From Pseudomonadota bacterium (GTDB taxonomy: Bacteria > Pseudomonadota > Gammaproteobacteria > Steroidobacterales > Rariloculaceae), in contig VYEH01000249.1 in the NCBI GenBank assembly GCA_009843005.1, positions 1 to 7,692 of the forward strand: a DNA stretch of 7,692 nucleotides, read 5' to 3'. Of this stretch, positions 5,546 to 7,692 are shown piece by piece; the stretch's first letter is position 1; each line of letters begins with the position of its first letter. A program made the position numbers and the translations under genes. The notes beneath the pieces are model-generated. The model was not told the DNA's origin and did not search any database. It saw only the letters and a program-made list of their open reading frames with translations.

Positions 5546-6745
5546 ATGCTCGCCCGCGACGCCATTCGGTTCACGCTGCGATCGGTGCTGGCGCATCGCC
5601 TGCGCAGCGCGCTGACGTCGCTGGGGATCGGTATCGGCGTCACGGCCGTGGTCCTGCTGACTTCCATCGGCCAGGGCGTCAGCCAATACATCGTCGAGGA
5701 ATTCACCCAGTTCGGAACCAACATCCTGGCCATACAGCCGGGCAAGGCCAACACGCTGGGCGTTTCCGCCGGCGTATTCAATTCCGTGCGTCCCCTGAGT
5801 CTTGCCGATGCGGAGGCATTGCGCCGGGTGCCCTATGCAACTCACTCGGTACCCCTGGTTTCAGGCCAGGCTTCGGTGGAGGCCCGGGGACGCGAGCGCT
5901 CGGTAATGGTTTTCGCCGTAGGTCCGGCATTCGACATAGCCTTCGCGTTCGACGTGGCTCTCGGTGAGTTCCTCCCAGAGGATGAACTGGACCGGGCGCG
6001 TCCGGTTGCCGTGCTCGGCGCGACGGCCTACGAGGAATTGTACGGCTCGGAAAACCCGTTGAACGACCGCGTGCGCATCGGCGGCGACCGCTACCGTGTC
6101 ATTGGCGTCATGGAAGCGAAGGGCGACACGCTGGGATTCGATCTCGACGACTCGGTCTATATCCCGGCAGCCAGCGGCCTGGCCATGTTCAACCGCGAGG
6201 GCCTGCAGGAGATCGACCTGCTCTATGAAGAGAACGCGCCGGTGGAGGAAGTCATCGCGGGCGTCGAACGGGTGCTGGTCGCGCGCCACGGCGGCGAAGA
6301 CTTTACCGTCATCAGCCAGCAGCAGATGCTGGACGTGCTTGGCTCCATCCTGAACGTGCTGACCCTGGGCATCGCGGCACTGGGCGGCATCTCCCTGCTG
6401 GGGGGCGGCGTCGGCATCTTCACGATCATGACCATCGCGGTCCGGGAGCGCACCGCCGAAATCGGACTCTTGCGAGCCGTGGGCGCACAGCGGCGGCGGA
6501 TATCACAGCTGTTCCTCGGCGAAGCGGTCTTGCTGGCGGGCTTGGGAGGCCTCGGGGGACTGCTGGTGGGTTTCACCGTGGTTGGTATCGTTCAGGTCAT
6601 CGTGCCCGCTTTTCCCGCTCAAATCGCTCCGCTGTACGTGATCCTCGCCGAAGCGGTCGCGGTGCTGATCGGCCTCGTCGCCGGGGTGTTGCCGGCCCGG
6701 GCCGCCGCCGCTCTGGAACCGGTGGAAGCCCTGACGACGGAGTGA
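5546..6745 (+). CDS. ABC transporter permease, MacB/FtsX type (second of pair)
   Basis: A 399-residue paralogue of the preceding permease, starting three bases after its stop with AGGG at 5533-5536, nine bases upstream of the ATG. The layout is the same: helix 1 at about 22-40 with the same GVTAVVLLTS stretch at residues 31-40, a periplasmic core (FGTNILAIQPGKANTLG, then PVAVLGATAYEELYGSENPL, then YRVIGVMEAKGD), the coupling segment RERTAEIGLLRAVGAQRRRI and a C-terminal LPARAAAALEPVEAL. The second helix region is unusually glycine-rich (LGGISLLGGGVGIF). The core has diverged strongly from the first permease while helix 1 and the coupling loop are kept, which fits a heteromeric pair contacting one ATPase dimer but different periplasmic partners. 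It is the last gene of the run. The following 168 bases hold no gene and no clear terminator. Confidence 0.93.
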   Translation: MLARDAIRFTLRSVLAHRLRSALTSLGIGIGVTAVVLLTSIGQGVSQYIVEEFTQFGTNILAIQPGKANTLGVSAGVFNSVRPLSLADAEALRRVPYATHSVPLVSGQASVEARGRERSVMVFAVGPAFDIAFAFDVALGEFLPEDELDRARPVAVLGATAYEELYGSENPLNDRVRIGGDRYRVIGVMEAKGDTLGFDLDDSVYIPAASGLAMFNREGLQEIDLLYEENAPVEEVIAGVERVLVARHGGEDFTVISQQQMLDVLGSILNVLTLGIAALGGISLLGGGVGIFTIMTIAVRERTAEIGLLRAVGAQRRRISQLFLGEAVLLAGLGGLGGLLVGFTVVGIVQVIVPAFPAQIAPLYVILAEAVAVLIGLVAGVLPARAAAALEPVEALTTE

Positions 6746-6913
6746 CAGGGACGGAGATCGCGTATGCGTCGCACGTGTATGGTGCATGATCGGACTGTTG
6801 CGAGCACTCTCTCCAATTGCGACCAGGCTTACGACTTCGTCGCGAAGCCCGGACGATCTCAAACACTATAGAATTACGAACCCCGAACCAGGACGCGTGC
6901 GAACGAGTAAACA

Positions 6914-7692
6914 ATGAACTATCAGCACTTGAGAGTGGACGAGGACGATGGAATTGCAACGGTCACCATGTGTCGGGCGCATCGCCGAAATTCGCTGTCG
7001 GAAGAGCATCTCCGTGAGCTGTTGGCGGCGTTCGAGTCGATCGCCGATGGCAGCGTCCGCGGCGTCATCCTCGCTGCAGCAGGGCCGGTCTTCTCATCCG
7101 GCCACGATTTCAACGACATGGCCGGCCGCGATCTCGACGGCATGAGAAGCCTGCTGGAGATCTGCGGAGAACTCATGCAGTTGATCCAGCGGCTGCCGAA
7201 ACCCGTGATCGCCCAGGTGGAAGGCCTGGCGACGGCAGCGGGCTGCCAGCTGGTCGCATCGTGCGATCTGGCCGTGGCCGGAGAGTCCACCCGGTTCCAG
7301 GCACCGGGCGGATTCGGCGGCTGGTTCTGTCACACGCCCGGAGTCGCCATTGTGCGCGCCGTGGGCCGCAAACGCGCCCTGGAGATGCTGCTCACCGGCG
7401 ATCCTATTGACGCCCGCACAGCGGCCGAGTGGGGTCTGGTCAACCGGGTCGTGCCGGATGCGAAGGTGGCCGCCGAAACACGTGCATTGCTCGATCGGGC
7501 AACCCGCGGCAGTACCCATTCGAAGGCACGAGGCAAGCGAGCCTTCTATGCCCAGGCAGAACTCGACACGGCGGGTGCGTACGCGTACGCCACCGAGGTC
7601 ATGGCCGAGACCTCGCAGACGGCCGATGGGCAGGAGACCATGCGTGCGTTCTTGGAGAGGCTGCGCCCGCACTTTGAGGGGCGGGAAAAGAA
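6914..7692 (+). CDS. Enoyl-CoA hydratase/isomerase-family protein, ECHDC3-like (3' end outside window)
   Basis: The frame opens at ATG 6914 (MNYQHLRVDEDDGIATVTM) and stays open for 259 codons to the window edge, so probably only a few codons and the stop are missing (bacterial relatives are about 255-270 residues). Crotonase landmarks are the N-terminal RRNSLS, the CoA/oxyanion block PVFSSGHDFNDM at 58-69, EGLATAAGCQLVASCDLAVA at 103-122, and GWFCHTPGVAIVRAVGRKRALEMLLTG downstream. The SSGHD, ATAAGCQLVASCD and FC.TPGVA patterns point to the ECHDC3-like branch rather than true crotonase. The two glutamates that perform hydration in rat mitochondrial enoyl-CoA hydratase (E144, E164) align with Q112 and G132, also 20 residues apart, so classical hydratase activity is doubtful. 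Role in acyl-CoA metabolism is inferred from fold only. The ribosome site is weak (CGAG at 6904-6907), and it is probably transcribed separately from the ABC operon. Confidence 0.88.
   Translation, partial: MNYQHLRVDEDDGIATVTMCRAHRRNSLSEEHLRELLAAFESIADGSVRGVILAAAGPVFSSGHDFNDMAGRDLDGMRSLLEICGELMQLIQRLPKPVIAQVEGLATAAGCQLVASCDLAVAGESTRFQAPGGFGGWFCHTPGVAIVRAVGRKRALEMLLTGDPIDARTAAEWGLVNRVVPDAKVAAETRALLDRATRGSTHSKARGKRAFYAQAELDTAGAYAYATEVMAETSQTADGQETMRAFLERLRPHFEGREK

Noticed and set aside
6835..6847. Small inverted repeat CTTCG-TCG-CGAAG between the permease and crotonase genes, considered as a terminator
   Set aside because: The stem is only five base pairs with a three-base loop and no following T run, which is too weak to call. 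No other clear terminator was seen in 6746-6913.
6867..6874. TATAGAAT as a -10 box for the crotonase gene
   Set aside because: TAGAAT matches the -10 consensus at five of six bases, but no -35-like hexamer lies 16-18 bases upstream. A separate promoter is likely somewhere in this gap, but I cannot place it.

Overview
This is a GC-rich bacterial window (clearly above 55% GC by eye) that is densely coded, with every supported gene on the + strand. The gene content is typical of environmental Pseudomonadota (often uncultured Gammaproteobacteria) or Acidobacteriota: a PQQ-dependent sugar dehydrogenase-like enzyme, secreted proteins with PDLQG(I/V)W and SRGRWEG motifs, a DUF6152-type protein, a MacB/FtsX-type ABC transporter and an ECHDC3-like crotonase. 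Taxonomy cannot be fixed from the sequence alone. I see no tRNA, rRNA, CRISPR array, insertion sequence or phage gene.

Layout. Positions 1-639 hold the C-terminal part of a PQQ-dependent sugar dehydrogenase-like protein. A small exported cupin follows at 716-1222. A good sigma70-like promoter (TTGCCG, 17-base spacer, TATGAT; 1283-1311) then introduces a compact run of six genes. These are two tandem paralogous secreted proteins of an unnamed family (1349-2149 and 2150-3208), a small exported DUF6152-type protein (3253-3657), an ABC ATPase (3654-4337) and two different MacB/FtsX-type permeases (4334-5542 and 5546-6745). Junctions are 0, 44, -4, -4 and +3 bases, so co-transcription and translational coupling are very likely. 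After a 168-base gap, an enoyl-CoA hydratase/isomerase-family gene (ECHDC3-like) starts at 6914 and runs off the window end.

How the genes may work together. The transporter genes encode one ATPase and a non-identical permease pair, as expected for a heteromeric type VII (MacB/LolCDE-like) ABC complex that does mechanical work in the periplasm or at the outer membrane. No MacA-like adaptor or TolC-like channel is visible. Instead, three exported proteins of unknown function lie upstream in the same predicted operon. The most interesting reading is that these secreted proteins are partners or clients of the ABC complex. That link is inferred from gene order only. The flanking genes (dehydrogenase, cupin, crotonase) look like ordinary metabolic genes with no visible tie to the operon.
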